A stretch of DNA of 64,000 bases from Caldilineaceae bacterium (GCA_020846635.1 JADLDO010000014.1:124001-188000); one strand, 5' to 3'. Positions 1 through 9,230 are shown, counted from the stretch's first letter. Numbers and translations: made by a program. The notes: generated by a model from the sequence alone, not told the origin.

Positions 1-1
1 T

Positions 2-328
2 GTGCCGGAGGAAGTGAAGGCAGCTCGCCACAAGCAATTGGACGATCTGCAAGAGTCCATCTGCGCCGAGATCAACCAGCGTTCTTTGGGCGAAACCATT
101 GAAGTGCTGGTTGAAGACCTTCACAAAGGCAAATGGCGCGGACGCACGCGCACAAACAAGCTGGTCTTTATTGATAGCCCGCTCCCGCTGCGCGGACGGC
201 TCATTGACGTAGAGATCACCTGGACAGGCCCGTGGAGTATGCAGGGACGCTTCGTGCGCGACGTCTCGCCCCTGCCCGACAAAATCAGCCCCCCCAAGAC
301 GACAATTCCAATCTTAGCAGCCGGTTAA
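2..328 (+). CDS. miaB: C-terminal part of MiaB, tRNA methylthiotransferase (partial)
   Basis: Only the last 108 residues lie in the window; the radical-SAM core is cut off by the left edge. MiaB adds the 2-methylthio group to N6-isopentenyladenosine at position 37 of tRNAs reading UNN codons. The visible part begins with the helix that follows the radical-SAM barrel (residues about 5-35) and continues into a TRAM RNA-binding domain (about 37-105) with the typical GRTRTNKLVF strand and a glycine-rich turn before LIDVEITW. The paralogues RimO and MtaB also carry TRAM domains, but the GRTRTNK signature fits MiaB best. A hairpin terminator follows at 396-420. Confidence 0.85.
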   Translation: MPEEVKAARHKQLDDLQESICAEINQRSLGETIEVLVEDLHKGKWRGRTRTNKLVFIDSPLPLRGRLIDVEITWTGPWSMQGRFVRDVSPLPDKISPPKTTIPILAAG

Positions 329-395
329 TCAACGGGCAGGGTAAATGGGCGGCAAGCCTACTTCTCAGTCGATTTCAGATTGTCGATTTCAAGTT

Positions 396-420
396 AAAGG
401 GCGTCCATGTGACGCCTTTT
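396..420 (+). terminator. Rho-independent terminator after miaB
   Basis: Ten paired positions (AAAGGGCGTC with GACGCCTTTT, one G-T pair) enclose the five-base loop CATGT, and the 3' arm ends in four T followed by GCTTTG. It lies 68 bases after the miaB stop and 53 bases before the antiporter start, so it separates the two transcripts. Confidence 0.6.
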
Positions 421-472
421 GCTTTGTCTGGCATGTCGCCTACCCTGCTCTCCACACGATGAAAGGTAGACG

Positions 473-1477
473 ATGGCACAGTGGCTTAACGATCTCATAT
501 TCTTTATTCTTGGTTTTATACTCTTAACATTTGGTGCCGATTTTCTGGTGCGCGGTGCCAGTCGCCTTGCTGCGCGCATGAAGGTGTCGCCGGTTGTCAT
601 TGGACTCACGATTGTTGCCTTTGGGACCAGCCTTCCCGAACTTGTCGTCAGCCTCGTCGCCAGTGCCGAGGGTGACAGCTCAATTGCCATCGGCAATATC
701 GTAGGCAGCAACATTGCCAATATTGGCCTGATCTTGGGGCTTGCGGCAGCGATTGCCACAGTACAAGTTGACCATTACATGATACGCCGTGAAATCCCCC
801 TTCTCATCGGCTGCTCACTCTTGTTCATCATCCTCTCTTGGAACGGACAACTTGGATTGACCGAAGGAGTGATCCTCGCCGCCGGTCTTTTGGCATTCAC
901 CTACTACAGCTTTTCCAGCGTGCGTGAGCGGCCCGAGCAGGCCGAAGAAGCTGTCGATACCCTGGAAGCCGCGGAGGCTCTGGATGAGGAAATCGCCGGA
1001 CCGAGCACCCATCCACTGCGTGATGTAGGGCTGATCGTGATTGGTCTTGTTGGCTTGATTGTGGGTGCAGAGTGGCTGGTCAATGCCGCAGAATCAATCG
1101 CCCGTGCTCTGGGTGTGAGCGAGTTGGTGATTGGCCTGACTTTGGTGGCTGTGGGAACGAGCCTGCCCGAACTTGCGACCACCCTCTCTGCCGTCCGTAG
1201 AAATGAAGCCGATATTGCAGTCGGCAATGTCATCGGCTCCAATCTCTTTAATATGCTCTTCATCGGTGGGGTCAGTGCCGCTGTGCGTACATTGGACATC
1301 CCCGCCCAAGTCCTTGCCGTGGATTATTGGGTGATGCTTGCCATCACCATTCTGGTCTTTGTCATGGCGCTGCCTAAACCCCACCGCCTCCAACGTTGGC
1401 ATGGGCTGGTGCTGCTTGCTTTCTATAGTGCATATACCATCTGGCTTTTTCTCGCTGACAGCACACCACCTGCATAG
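473..1477 (+). CDS. Sodium/calcium exchanger family (CaCA) membrane antiporter
   Basis: The 334-residue protein shows the internal duplication typical of the YrbG-type CaCA family. The first alpha repeat has GTSLPE at 51-56 and GNIVGSN at 74-80; the second has GTSLPE at 227-232 and GNVIGSN at 250-256. These segments form the ion-binding re-entrant regions and supply the conserved acidic residues. About ten hydrophobic helices are visible, split by a charged, Glu-rich cytoplasmic loop at about 150-180. The expected role is inner-membrane exchange of Ca2+ (or another cation) for Na+ or H+. The start at 473 is preceded by GAAAGG eight bases upstream. It stands alone between the miaB terminator and a convergent gene. 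The family is certain; the ion is not. Confidence 0.9.
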   Translation: MAQWLNDLIFFILGFILLTFGADFLVRGASRLAARMKVSPVVIGLTIVAFGTSLPELVVSLVASAEGDSSIAIGNIVGSNIANIGLILGLAAAIATVQVDHYMIRREIPLLIGCSLLFIILSWNGQLGLTEGVILAAGLLAFTYYSFSSVRERPEQAEEAVDTLEAAEALDEEIAGPSTHPLRDVGLIVIGLVGLIVGAEWLVNAAESIARALGVSELVIGLTLVAVGTSLPELATTLSAVRRNEADIAVGNVIGSNLFNMLFIGGVSAAVRTLDIPAQVLAVDYWVMLAITILVFVMALPKPHRLQRWHGLVLLAFYSAYTIWLFLADSTPPA

Positions 1478-1490
1478 CCGGGGTTGGCTC

Positions 1491-2456
1491 TCATGCCGAA
1501 ACCACGGAACGCCGCAACGCTGCCGCCATCACGGTAATATCCGCCGGTGTCGTACGGCAGCAGCCGCCAATCAGGCGCGCACCCGCCGCATACCAGGTGC
1601 GCGCCAATGCCCCAAACGCATCAACGCCGCTCTCCGCAATCCAGCATTTGGCAATGGGGTCCCATCCTTCGCCGCGGTTGGGATAGACCAACAGCGGCTT
1701 TTTCGCAATCGCTTGCACATCGAGCAGCAACGGCTCAATAAACCGGGGCGCGGTGCAGTTCACCCCGACTGCCACCACCTGCTCGCTCCCATTCACAAGC
1801 TCCACGACCGCACGTAACGGCTCGCCATGCGAGAGATGCGCCCCATCCCGACAACTGCAACTCAGCCAGGCTTGTACATGGGGAAACTCTGCCAGCAACC
1901 GCACCAATGCCTCAGCCTCCAGCAGCGATGGCACTGTCTCACAGGCAAGCAAATCCGCGCCGCTCTCCGCCAACACAGCCAAGCGGGGCCGGTGAAAATC
2001 CATCAACCCTTGCAGCGTCAGCCCATACTCCCCCGTATACTCCGCGCCATTGGCGAGATATGCCCCATACGGGCCGACCGAAGCAGCCACCAGCGGCTTC
2101 AGTCGGCCTACTCGATGCGCGGCAGCGGCCCAGAAGGCATCACGCGCTTGGAGCGCCAACGCCACACTGAGGCGCATTAGCTCCGCCGCCTCATCCCTCT
2201 CCAGCCCGCGCCGGGCAAAGCCCTCGAAAGTCGCTTGATAGGAAGCGCTCGTCGCCACATCAGCGCCCACTACAAAGTAATCATAATGAACTTGGCGGAT
2301 CAGCCCCGGATCTTCCATCAGCAGTTTAGCCGACCACAGCGCATCGCGCAGGTCGGCCCCGCGCCGCTCCAACTCCGTCGCCATCGCCCCATCCAGGATC
2401 ACGACCCTTTGTACATCCAGGAACGGCGTTATTGGATTTCCTGCAACTTCTTCCAT
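1491..2456 (-). CDS. Homocysteine S-methyltransferase family protein
   Basis: This 321-residue cytoplasmic enzyme has the full homocysteine-binding barrel: the opening strand [13 protein letters not shown] at 21-33, GVNC with Cys234, and GGCC with Cys299 and Cys300. Those three cysteines are the zinc ligands that activate homocysteine thiolate. Free-standing members (MmuM type) use S-methylmethionine or S-adenosylmethionine as methyl donor to make methionine; no cobalamin or folate domain is fused, so the MetH reaction is unlikely. It ends 14 bases from the convergent antiporter gene and lies 54 bases downstream of the acetyltransferase gene on the same strand. The methyl donor cannot be decided from sequence. 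Confidence 0.85.
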   Translation of the reverse strand: MEEVAGNPITPFLDVQRVVILDGAMATELERRGADLRDALWSAKLLMEDPGLIRQVHYDYFVVGADVATSASYQATFEGFARRGLERDEAAELMRLSVALALQARDAFWAAAAHRVGRLKPLVAASVGPYGAYLANGAEYTGEYGLTLQGLMDFHRPRLAVLAESGADLLACETVPSLLEAEALVRLLAEFPHVQAWLSCSCRDGAHLSHGEPLRAVVELVNGSEQVVAVGVNCTAPRFIEPLLLDVQAIAKKPLLVYPNRGEGWDPIAKCWIAESGVDAFGALARTWYAAGARLIGGCCRTTPADITVMAAALRRSVVSA

Positions 2457-2509
2457 GCTTTACCCCGCACTACCTTATCCTGCATTACTCTGCCCTGTAC
2501 GCACAACAG

Positions 2510-3094
2510 CTAACCGAGCGATTTTGCCAACAGCGGATGGTTCAACCGTTCTTGCACCCCGCGCCATGCCGCCGCAACCTCTGGCTTGGCCTCCATCTCT
2601 GCCGGGTCAGGATAAAAGCCAAAATCCAAATAGACCTTGAGCGCCCATGTACGCTCCGAAGAGGTCCCTAGCATCGCCCGTGGATGGCTGGCAGCCAGCC
2701 GCTGCATGGCTCTTGTCATCATCGGCTTCGTAATCCCACGCCGTTGGTGAGCAGGATGCACCACCACCCAGTGGATGCGTCCCCGTTCCAGCAGATTATG
2801 GCGATCATGTTCCCACCATGCCGAGATGCTGGCGGCTGGTTCTCCCGCGTCCGTTTCGACAAAAAACATGCGGTCGGGCAGCGCATCGAGATCGTTGCCA
2901 TACTCCCTCGTGAACAATTGCGGTGTCACTTTAATAATCGGCTCCGCTGCCATCTGCAAGGCAGTCCATGTGACATCATCCCCCTCGCGATACATCCGAA
3001 ACCGATACCCCGCCGGCAGTTCGTAGAGAGGGAAATCCGCAACATCGTCGCGTATCATGTGTACGCTGACATCAGTCGTCACGCCATCGCTCAT
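2510..3094 (-). CDS. GNAT family N-acetyltransferase
   Basis: The 194-residue protein carries the GNAT acetyl-CoA core in its second half: a strand HWVVVHP at about 108-114, then QRRGIT at 117-122, which is the pyrophosphate-binding Q/R-x-x-G-x turn, and the following helix. The late motif ALKVYLDFGF, containing the conserved C-terminal Tyr region of the fold, is also present. The substrate cannot be told. The start ATG overlaps the stop of the upstream M29 aminopeptidase gene by four bases, so the two are very likely cotranscribed and translationally coupled. Confidence 0.8.
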   Translation of the reverse strand: MSDGVTTDVSVHMIRDDVADFPLYELPAGYRFRMYREGDDVTWTALQMAAEPIIKVTPQLFTREYGNDLDALPDRMFFVETDAGEPAASISAWWEHDRHNLLERGRIHWVVVHPAHQRRGITKPMMTRAMQRLAASHPRAMLGTSSERTWALKVYLDFGFYPDPAEMEAKPEVAAAWRGVQERLNHPLLAKSLG

Positions 3095-4374
3095 GCGGGG
3101 ACTCCTTGTGTGGCCGCGGGAACAAATTCGCCTTGCTCGATAACGACAACCTCACTGCCATCTTCACGCAGTCCGACCACGCGCATCGTCGAGTTGCCAA
3201 TCATCACATCCAAATGTGCATCGGCCTTGTTCACCCCCAGAGCGCGCAACTCCTCCTCAGGCAGCTTAGAACCATCCATGACACCATCGGGATACGCCTC
3301 ACCAAAGGCGATATGGCAGGCAGCGTTCTCATCAAAGAGGATCTCATAAAAGACCACGCCCGCCTGATTCACCGGCGACTTCACATCCACCAACGCCACC
3401 TCACCCAAGCGCCGCGTCCCATCCAGTTCAAAGAACTGTTCCAACACCTCGCGCCCTTCCGCGGCATCAAATTCCACAACCTCACCACCAGCAAAGCGAA
3501 AAAAGCCATCCTTCACCTCGCGTTGGAAAGGAAACGCGGGCTTAGAAAGGCGTACATAGCCCTCGGCACGTTGGTTGTGCGGCGTGCTAAAGACTTCCTC
3601 TGTCGGCATATTGGGCAGAAAAGGCAGGCCATCGGTTCGCTCTGCACCGCCACCGAGCCACTGCGGCCTATCCGTCAAGCCAATGGTCAAGTCTGTCGCC
3701 GGAAGCCCATCCGGCCCACTCTTGCTGTCTACAAAGCGCAAGCTGCGGACTTCGTTGCGCATCAGAAAATCGGCAACCTGTTTCAGCGTGGCGTTGTGCT
3801 TGGCCCATGCCGCCACCGGGTCGGCTTGATCCACCCGGCACATGCGCAACACCTGCTTCCACAACTCCGCTACGGCTGCATCAGGGGCTAAGTTGGGATA
3901 GACCTTGATGGCCCATGCCCGCGTGGGTACAGCCGCCACACACCACTGCATCTGGTTCGCCATCATCGCCTGCATATAGAACTTCAGCTTTTGCGACCGT
4001 GTCACAGCAACCGTCCGCATCGCGGCAGGGTCCACATCTTTGAGCAGGTCAGGGAACTCATTCCCCACCAACGCCAAGCGCGCCCAGCCTTCGTCAAGCA
4101 TTTGCCTGTGTTTGGCGCTCTCATAGTCGGGAAAGTAACTCAGATATTCAGCCCGGCTGTGCTGCATACGCGCCCGCGCAATCGGCGTATCATTCCACTC
4201 CACCGCCACAAAGGGCGCACCCTGGCGATAGGCTTCTTCGACCACCAAACGCACAAAGGGCGCATGTTCCAATTCCGCGCCAATCCGCAAGCTCTGCCCC
4301 TCCTGCAAATTCAGCCCAAACTTCACCAATGCCTCAGCATACCGGCGTTGCTGTTCCAGTTGCGTATCCATCAT
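3091..4374 (-). CDS. M29 family metallo-aminopeptidase
   Basis: At 427 residues this matches the thermophilic aminopeptidase family (AmpS/PepS/aminopeptidase T). The co-catalytic metal ligands can be placed: Glu259 in PTEEVF, Glu325, His354 and Tyr361 in the stretch ENAACHIAFGEAY, and His387 with Asp389 in DAHLD. The spacing agrees with the family. These are cytoplasmic enzymes that release N-terminal residues from peptides and form dimers. The start is preceded by AGAGGA. The neighbouring peptide-type transporters elsewhere in the window make a role in using imported peptides plausible, but they are not adjacent. Confidence 0.9.
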   Translation of the reverse strand: MMDTQLEQQRRYAEALVKFGLNLQEGQSLRIGAELEHAPFVRLVVEEAYRQGAPFVAVEWNDTPIARARMQHSRAEYLSYFPDYESAKHRQMLDEGWARLALVGNEFPDLLKDVDPAAMRTVAVTRSQKLKFYMQAMMANQMQWCVAAVPTRAWAIKVYPNLAPDAAVAELWKQVLRMCRVDQADPVAAWAKHNATLKQVADFLMRNEVRSLRFVDSKSGPDGLPATDLTIGLTDRPQWLGGGAERTDGLPFLPNMPTEEVFSTPHNQRAEGYVRLSKPAFPFQREVKDGFFRFAGGEVVEFDAAEGREVLEQFFELDGTRRLGEVALVDVKSPVNQAGVVFYEILFDENAACHIAFGEAYPDGVMDGSKLPEEELRALGVNKADAHLDVMIGNSTMRVVGLREDGSEVVVIEQGEFVPAATQGVPA

Positions 4375-4411
4375 AAATCTTGTCCTCTCTCATTTACGAA
4401 GATGCTCTATC

Positions 4412-4442
4412 CCCTTCCGGAAGCTTTAGACTTCCGGGAGGG
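4412..4442. repeat. Extragenic palindrome, copy A of a four-copy family
   Basis: CCCTTCCGGAAG (4412-4423) pairs with CTTCCGGGAGGG (4431-4442) around a seven-base loop, with one T-G pair. The same core, CCTCCCGGAAGC with its complement, recurs at 6943, 41708 and 51213. On the plus strand it is followed by TTTTCTT. It sits between two minus-strand genes. Confidence 0.65.
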
Positions 4443-4447
4443 TTTTC

Positions 4448-5299
4448 TTACCTGCATGCGGTATCGTATGTACCTGGCACCTGCCCCACCAAAATCACCG
4501 TATGCGGGATGGCACGCAACGGCGAGAGCGGCGAATCCTCCGGCCAAAGCTCATCACATACCTCCGGCGGAGCAGGGGCCTCTATCACCCCCTGCAATTG
4601 CAGCCCGGCCCCCACCAGCCACGCCACCCACTGCCCCAACGGTCGATGCTGCGCCTGCATCGGCATCCCCTCGCCAAACTGCCAGACCAGCGGTTCCGGG
4701 TCAAAATAGCTCCGCACAGGATAGGGGCTCAGTTCATCCAACTCCATATCTACAAAGCAGTCTCGTATCGGGTGGTCAAGGCTGGCGATCAGCCTCCCTC
4801 CTGGTCGCAGCAGCTTGCAAGCCAGCCGCAAGAAACCTGCCGGATCATCCAAATAGGGAAGCACCTGGATCGCCAACACAAGATCAAAGGCCGCACCCTG
4901 CCACCGCTCAAGGCTGGCACTGTCGCCATGCTGCCATTCAACCTTCACACCATGCGCCTGTGCCAGTTCACGCGCCGCGGCCAACTGTGCCGCGCTCAGG
5001 TCAATCGCTACCACATGGGCACCCGCAAGCGCACAGGCCACAGCATTGTGCCCGCCACCGCAACCAAAGTCCAAGACCCGTTGGCCGCGCAGATCCCCCA
5101 ACAAGCCGACCGCATCATCACTCGGCGCAAGGTTGCCATAACTCACTACACGTACATCATTGCCCCGCCGCGCCAAATACGTCTCGCTGGCGCGATCCCA
5201 AGCCTCTTCCATTCCGAACGGATCGTTCTGCCCCATATAGCCATTATGTTCGTTCGCCACGCCCATGTCAACGCCAAAGCCCCCCAAATCGAAATGCAC
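4448..5299 (-). CDS. Class I SAM-dependent methyltransferase
   Basis: The protein has the Rossmann methyltransferase fold: motif I is [19 protein letters not shown], followed by the acidic strand end [11 protein letters not shown] that binds the ribose of SAM, and a later strand [13 protein letters not shown] (motif IV/V). The C-terminal part begins with the proline-containing segment SLDHPIRD and is typical of small-molecule methyltransferases. The longest frame opens with GTG at 5299; ATG codons at 5266 and 5236 are alternatives, and the true start is uncertain because none has an ideal ribosome site. It is divergent from the monooxygenase-like gene at 5391. The substrate is unknown. Confidence 0.8.
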   Translation of the reverse strand: MHFDLGGFGVDMGVANEHNGYMGQNDPFGMEEAWDRASETYLARRGNDVRVVSYGNLAPSDDAVGLLGDLRGQRVLDFGCGGGHNAVACALAGAHVVAIDLSAAQLAAARELAQAHGVKVEWQHGDSASLERWQGAAFDLVLAIQVLPYLDDPAGFLRLACKLLRPGGRLIASLDHPIRDCFVDMELDELSPYPVRSYFDPEPLVWQFGEGMPMQAQHRPLGQWVAWLVGAGLQLQGVIEAPAPPEVCDELWPEDSPLSPLRAIPHTVILVGQVPGTYDTACR

Positions 5300-5390
5300 A
5301 CGCTCGGCAATGGGCAGCAGCCACGAGATACAGTATCATAGGGCAAATGCAGGAGCCGTACGGTCCAGAAACAGTAACAAGGAGAGGCAC

Positions 5391-5696
5391 ATGCTCATCG
5401 TCCACGTCTTTGTTCATGTGAAAGAGGATCAGGTGGACGCTTTCAAAAGCGCCACCCTTGACAACGCCGCCAACAGCATCCAAGAGGCCGGTATTGCCCG
5501 CTTTGACGTGGTGCAACAGGCGGATGACCCCACCAAATTTGTGCTGATAGAGGTCTATCGCAATGCCGACGCCCCAGACCGGCACAAAGAGACAGCCCAC
5601 TATCAACGCTGGCGTGAGTCGGTCGCTCCCATGATGGCCTCGCCGCGCCAGAGCATCAAATATGCCAATGTCTTTCCTGCCGATGCAGATTGGTAG
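5391..5696 (+). CDS. ABM-domain (antibiotic biosynthesis monooxygenase-like) protein
   Basis: This 101-residue protein is a single ferredoxin-like ABM domain: an opening strand [17 protein letters not shown], a central RFDVVQ strand, FVLIEVYR, and the helix with [10 protein letters not shown] that is typical of the YgiN/LsrG group. Members are small dimers that act as quinol monooxygenases, isomerases of autoinducer-2 breakdown, or reactive-aldehyde scavengers. I chose the start at 5391 because AAGGAGAGG stands just upstream, although the frame is open further. The iron alcohol dehydrogenase begins 18 bases after its stop, so the two form an operon and may act on the same carbonyl compound. 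Confidence 0.85.
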   Translation: MLIVHVFVHVKEDQVDAFKSATLDNAANSIQEAGIARFDVVQQADDPTKFVLIEVYRNADAPDRHKETAHYQRWRESVAPMMASPRQSIKYANVFPADADW

Positions 5697-5714
5697 GTCG
5701 CCAAAGGGGAGAAG

Positions 5715-6875
5715 ATGGCAACAACATTTGAATTCGCCACCGCACAACAGATCATCTTTGGTGCGGGCAAAGCCAACACCATCGCCAGCCTTGCCCAGGG
5801 CTTAGGCCGACGCGGCCTCATCGTCACGGGTCGCTCCACACCACGCGTGCAGGCATTGATCGACGAATGGCATACTCAAGGGTTCGTGGCGGAGAAGATC
5901 ATCGTCAGCGGCGAACCTTCGGTTGAGGATATTATCGCACATACGGAGACGGCTCGTCATGCTGCTTGCGATTTCATCATTGCCATTGGGGGTGGCAGCG
6001 TCATCGACACCGGCAAGGCAATTGCCGCGCTCCTAACCAACCCTGGCGATCCTCTGGATTACCTGGAAGTGGTGGGTCGCGGCCAGCCTCTACAGGCGGC
6101 TTCAGCCCCCCTCATCACCGCGCCCACTACGGCCGGCACAGGGGCCGAGGTGACGCGCAACGCGGTCTTGTCCGTCCCGGAGAGGCAAGTAAAAGTCAGC
6201 CTGCGCAGCCCCACCATGCTGCCGCGCATCGCTCTGGTTGATCCCGAACTCACCTATTCCATGCCTCCAGTCATCACCGCCAGCACCGGCTTGGATGCAC
6301 TGACCCAGTGTATCGAACCTTTTGTCTCCAACCAAGCCAACCCCATCACCGATGGCCTTGCGCGCGAGGGTATCCAGGCTGCTGCACGCAGCCTCTTGGC
6401 TGCTTATCGCGATGGCACGAACAGCACAGCGCGCGCAGATATGGCGCTTGCCAGTCTATGCGGCGGCTTGGCGCTCGCAAACGCCAAGCTCGGAGCCGTC
6501 CACGGCTTTGCTGGCGTCCTGGGGGGCATGTTCCCCATCCCGCATGGCACAGTCTGTGCGCGTCTCCTACCCTATGTCGTGGCGACCAATGTTGCGGCGA
6601 TCACGGCGCGTGCGCCGGATTCGCCCTACCGGTTACGCTTTGATCAGATTGGGCAGTTGCTCACGGGGGAAGCAAACGCCACAGCGCATGACGCAGTCGA
6701 ATGGATTCAAACCTTGTGCGCTGCGCTTGACGTACCTCATCTGAGCGCATTTGGCATCACCCCGGCCCATTTTGACGAGATCATTACCAAGTCCAAGCAG
6801 GCTAGCAGCATGAAGGGCAATCCCATCGCCCTCAGCGACCTAGAACTTCACCAAATTCTCACAGACGCCCTCTAG
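5715..6875 (+). CDS. Iron-containing alcohol dehydrogenase family protein
   Basis: The 386-residue protein spans the whole family: the NAD(P)-binding GGGSVID at 92-98, the TAPTTAGTGAEVT segment at about 135-147, and the metal-binding helical domain. In FucO-type enzymes iron is held by one Asp and three His. Here Asp194, His263 and His277 are in place, but the second ligand position is Gln198 (DALTQ instead of DALTH). Some family members do differ here, so this may mean a different metal or weak metal binding. It probably interconverts an alcohol and an aldehyde with NAD(P). It follows the ABM gene closely and is preceded by GGGGAGAAG. Confidence 0.85.
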   Translation: MATTFEFATAQQIIFGAGKANTIASLAQGLGRRGLIVTGRSTPRVQALIDEWHTQGFVAEKIIVSGEPSVEDIIAHTETARHAACDFIIAIGGGSVIDTGKAIAALLTNPGDPLDYLEVVGRGQPLQAASAPLITAPTTAGTGAEVTRNAVLSVPERQVKVSLRSPTMLPRIALVDPELTYSMPPVITASTGLDALTQCIEPFVSNQANPITDGLAREGIQAAARSLLAAYRDGTNSTARADMALASLCGGLALANAKLGAVHGFAGVLGGMFPIPHGTVCARLLPYVVATNVAAITARAPDSPYRLRFDQIGQLLTGEANATAHDAVEWIQTLCAALDVPHLSAFGITPAHFDEIITKSKQASSMKGNPIALSDLELHQILTDAL

Positions 6876-6891
6876 CCTCTCACAAACAAAA

Positions 6892-6923
6892 GGGCAGCCT
6901 CTTTGTGATAACACAGGCTGCCC
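6892..6923. terminator. Hairpin terminator between convergent genes
   Basis: GGGCAGCCT (6892-6900) pairs perfectly with AGGCTGCCC (6915-6923) over a 14-base loop. It begins 17 bases after the alcohol dehydrogenase stop. There is no strong T-run, so termination strength is uncertain. Confidence 0.5.
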
Positions 6924-6942
6924 CACGATACTCCTATCCTAC

Positions 6943-6984
6943 CCTCCCGGAAGCTTCGGAGCCCTCTGGGCCGCTTCCGGGAGG
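6943..6984. repeat. Extragenic palindrome, copy B of a four-copy family
   Basis: CCTCCCGGAAGC (6943-6954) and GCTTCCGGGAGG (6973-6984) are perfect complements with an 18-base loop. The loop is longer than in the other copies, and the element lies between the ends of two convergent genes. Confidence 0.65.
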
Positions 6985-7015
6985 ATTCTTTGCATATCCC
7001 TCGCAACGTCGCGTC

Positions 7016-7777
7016 CTATCCCTTCCCTTCCTCCGGCAGCGCAGGTTGATTGTGCAGATGTACAGGCTGACCACCGCCGCGGAAGCGCATATTTACCAGT
7101 TCGACCGCAAACGAGAAGGCCATTGCAAAATAGGCGTAGTTCTTCAGATGATACTCATGCGCCACTTCCGGCAGCACACCTTCAATGACCAACAAGGTCC
7201 CGATAAGAATCAAGAAGGCCAACGCCAAAATCTTCATGGTCGGATGGCGCTCCACAAAGCTGGAGATAGCCCCAGCAAAGAAGAGCATCATGCCGGCCGC
7301 AATGATAACAGCAGGAACCATCACCCACAGATTGCCCGAAATCCCTACAGCCGTGATCACCGAATCCAGCGAGAAGATGATATCGACAAGGACAATCTGA
7401 ATAACCACTGAGCTAAGTGACACGACCTTAGGGATTTGGCGCTGCGTATGCTCGGTCGCCTCAATCTTCTCATGGATCTCGAAGGTGCTCTTGCCAATCA
7501 GGAACATGCCACCCACAATCAGGATGATGTCGCGGCCCGACAAGCCCCAGAGGATCGGCGTCGTAAGCCGCATCACCCAAGTAATCGCAAGCAAGAGCAG
7601 GATACGCGTCACCACAGCCAAGCCAATGCCGAGACTGCGCGCCTGCGCCTGCTGCTCCAGAGGCAATTTACCGGAGAGAATCGCGATAAAAATCACATTG
7701 TCAATGCCCAGCACAATCTCAAGGGCAGTCAGCGTTAGAAAGGCAACCAAGTTCTGTGTTGTGAAAAGATCAGCCAT
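7016..7777 (-). CDS. TerC family integral membrane protein
   Basis: The 253-residue protein has about seven to eight hydrophobic helices and the TerC signatures: EIVLGIDNVIFIAIL near the N-terminus and VDIIFSLDSVITAVGIS in the middle, each with the acidic residue inside a membrane helix that is thought to handle a metal ion. Members are linked to tellurite resistance and, in the Alx/MeeF/MeeY group, to manganese export during metal loading of exported proteins. It is transcribed alone, with a candidate promoter at 7890-7919. I looked for the manganese riboswitch often found before such genes and did not see one. Confidence 0.88.
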   Translation of the reverse strand: MADLFTTQNLVAFLTLTALEIVLGIDNVIFIAILSGKLPLEQQAQARSLGIGLAVVTRILLLLAITWVMRLTTPILWGLSGRDIILIVGGMFLIGKSTFEIHEKIEATEHTQRQIPKVVSLSSVVIQIVLVDIIFSLDSVITAVGISGNLWVMVPAVIIAAGMMLFFAGAISSFVERHPTMKILALAFLILIGTLLVIEGVLPEVAHEYHLKNYAYFAMAFSFAVELVNMRFRGGGQPVHLHNQPALPEEGKG

Positions 7778-7889
7778 ACCTACCTCTGTTTGTGTTCATG
7801 ATTATGTTCAGATGATGGACTACACATCGGCCAACCCTTGACCGCTAATCTCCTCAGACCTGCTGATAATCTTTTGCGACAAGAGAACT

Positions 7890-7919
7890 ATTATATGTCC
7901 AGTTGACCGCTACTTCCAA
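7890..7919 (-). promoter_or_regulatory. Candidate sigma-70 promoter for the TerC gene
   Basis: Read on the minus strand, TTGGAA (7914-7919) and TATAAT (7890-7895) are separated by 18 bases. The -10 box is a perfect match. The resulting 5' leader would be about 105 bases. Confidence 0.5.
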
Positions 7920-7971
7920 GCACTTTTCATCAAAACAGGGTAATTCGTCTGGGGGCCTATTTTGCCAGGAT

Positions 7972-7999
7972 TTGTTCGAGCCCTACAGTATGCTACAAT
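7972..7999 (+). promoter_or_regulatory. Candidate promoter for the TrpXYZ-type ABC operon
   Basis: TTGTTC (7972-7977) and TACAAT (7994-7999) are 16 bases apart, ending 42 bases before the permease start. The -35 match is weak, so this is a candidate only. Confidence 0.35.
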
Positions 8000-8041
8000 G
8001 CAGGCGGCTTCCTCAATCAACCGGGTACTCTATGAGGCAGC

Positions 8042-9172
8042 ATGCAGAATACGCGCCCCAGAGACTTAATACGGACCCTTAATACAGAGACTCAACCCAG
8101 GAACTCGGCCCAGAGACTCGATACTATGGAACAAACCCTCACGCGCCCAGCGCAGAGTACGCGCCGGATCAATTGGCTTGTGGGAGCGATCGCAGTGGCT
8201 GTGGTCGTGATACTTCTCGCGCCCGCCATTCAACGGATGTCCTTCAACGTCTGGCTCGGCGCGCTCGCGACCGGCCTCGGCTTTGGCTTTGTTGCTCTGG
8301 GTGTCTATCTCACCTTTCGTATCCTCGATTTCCCGGATCTCACGATTGACGGCAGCCTGCCCCTGGGTGCAGCCTTGACCGCTACCTTGATCACCGCAGG
8401 CATGAGTCCCTATCTGACTTTGCCCATTGCCTTCGCAGGGGGCGCAGCAGCAGGAACCATTACGGCGCTCATCGCCACGCGGTTGCGTATCCACAGCCTT
8501 CTCGCTTCGATCCTCGTCACAACCGGGCTTCTCAGCATCAATCTGCGCATCATGGGTCGTTCCAATATTCCCTTGCTCAACACAGAGAGCATTTTCACAC
8601 CCTTTGCCGCCTCCTTCCGCGCTCTGCTGGAAAGATTGGGGGGTGAAACATTGGCGCGCATGTCGAACAACATGCTTGCCATTTTGCTCTTTGCGCTGCT
8701 CATCCTTGCCACCAAGCTTGCGCTGGATTGGTTCATGCGTACCGAAATCGGTTTGGCCCTGCGTGCCACCGGTGACAATCCGCAAATGATGCGCGCATTA
8801 GGTACCAACACCGACGGCATGGTCATCCTGGGTCTTGCCATCAGCAACGGCTTGGTCGGTATCTCCGGGGCGCTCATCGCCCAATACCAGGGCTTTGCCG
8901 ATGTCAATATGGGCATCGGCTTGATCATTGCTGGACTGGCCGCGGTCATCTTGGGCGAAACCCTGCTGCGTCCCAACCACTTTGCAATCGCTTCCACTGC
9001 CGCCATTGTAGGCATGGTCACCTACCGGATCGCCATTGCCGCGGCCTTGACCATCAGCATCCCGCTGCCAAACGCCCAGAACTTTACGATTGACGCCCAG
9101 GATGTCAAGCTTGCCACAGCCATCTTGGTCTTTGTCGCCCTATGGCTAAGTCGTGTGCGCCAAAATAGCTAG
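8042..9172 (+). CDS. ABC transporter permease, TrpY/LivH-like
   Basis: The 376-residue protein belongs to the branched-chain-type permease superfamily (BPD_transp_2) and carries the pattern of the putative tryptophan/tyrosine uptake group: LGVYLTFRILDFPDLTIDGS in the first third and GLALRATGDNPQMMRALGTN before the coupling region. About nine membrane helices follow a charged N-terminus. The start at 8042 has GAGG about six bases upstream; an ATG at 8126 is an alternative without a ribosome site. It opens a three-gene operon, permease, ATPase, binding protein, which equals the trpY-trpZ-trpX set. Amino-acid uptake is likely, but the solute is not proven by sequence. Confidence 0.85.
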   Translation: MQNTRPRDLIRTLNTETQPRNSAQRLDTMEQTLTRPAQSTRRINWLVGAIAVAVVVILLAPAIQRMSFNVWLGALATGLGFGFVALGVYLTFRILDFPDLTIDGSLPLGAALTATLITAGMSPYLTLPIAFAGGAAAGTITALIATRLRIHSLLASILVTTGLLSINLRIMGRSNIPLLNTESIFTPFAASFRALLERLGGETLARMSNNMLAILLFALLILATKLALDWFMRTEIGLALRATGDNPQMMRALGTNTDGMVILGLAISNGLVGISGALIAQYQGFADVNMGIGLIIAGLAAVILGETLLRPNHFAIASTAAIVGMVTYRIAIAAALTISIPLPNAQNFTIDAQDVKLATAILVFVALWLSRVRQNS

Positions 9173-9230
9173 TAAAACAGCCACTTAAAGCAATCGCCTG
9201 CATCAATATGGATCTGCAAGGTGCCATTCA

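Noticed and set aside
3991..5421. A 476-codon plus-strand open frame across the aminopeptidase and methyltransferase genes
   Set aside because: Its translation is Pro/His/Arg-rich with no domain and lies opposite two genes with clear family motifs. It is an antisense shadow of G+C-rich coding sequence.
7778..8041. Manganese (yybP-ykoY) riboswitch before the TerC gene
   Set aside because: The conserved internal-loop sequences and pairing were not found in the leader; only a promoter could be supported.
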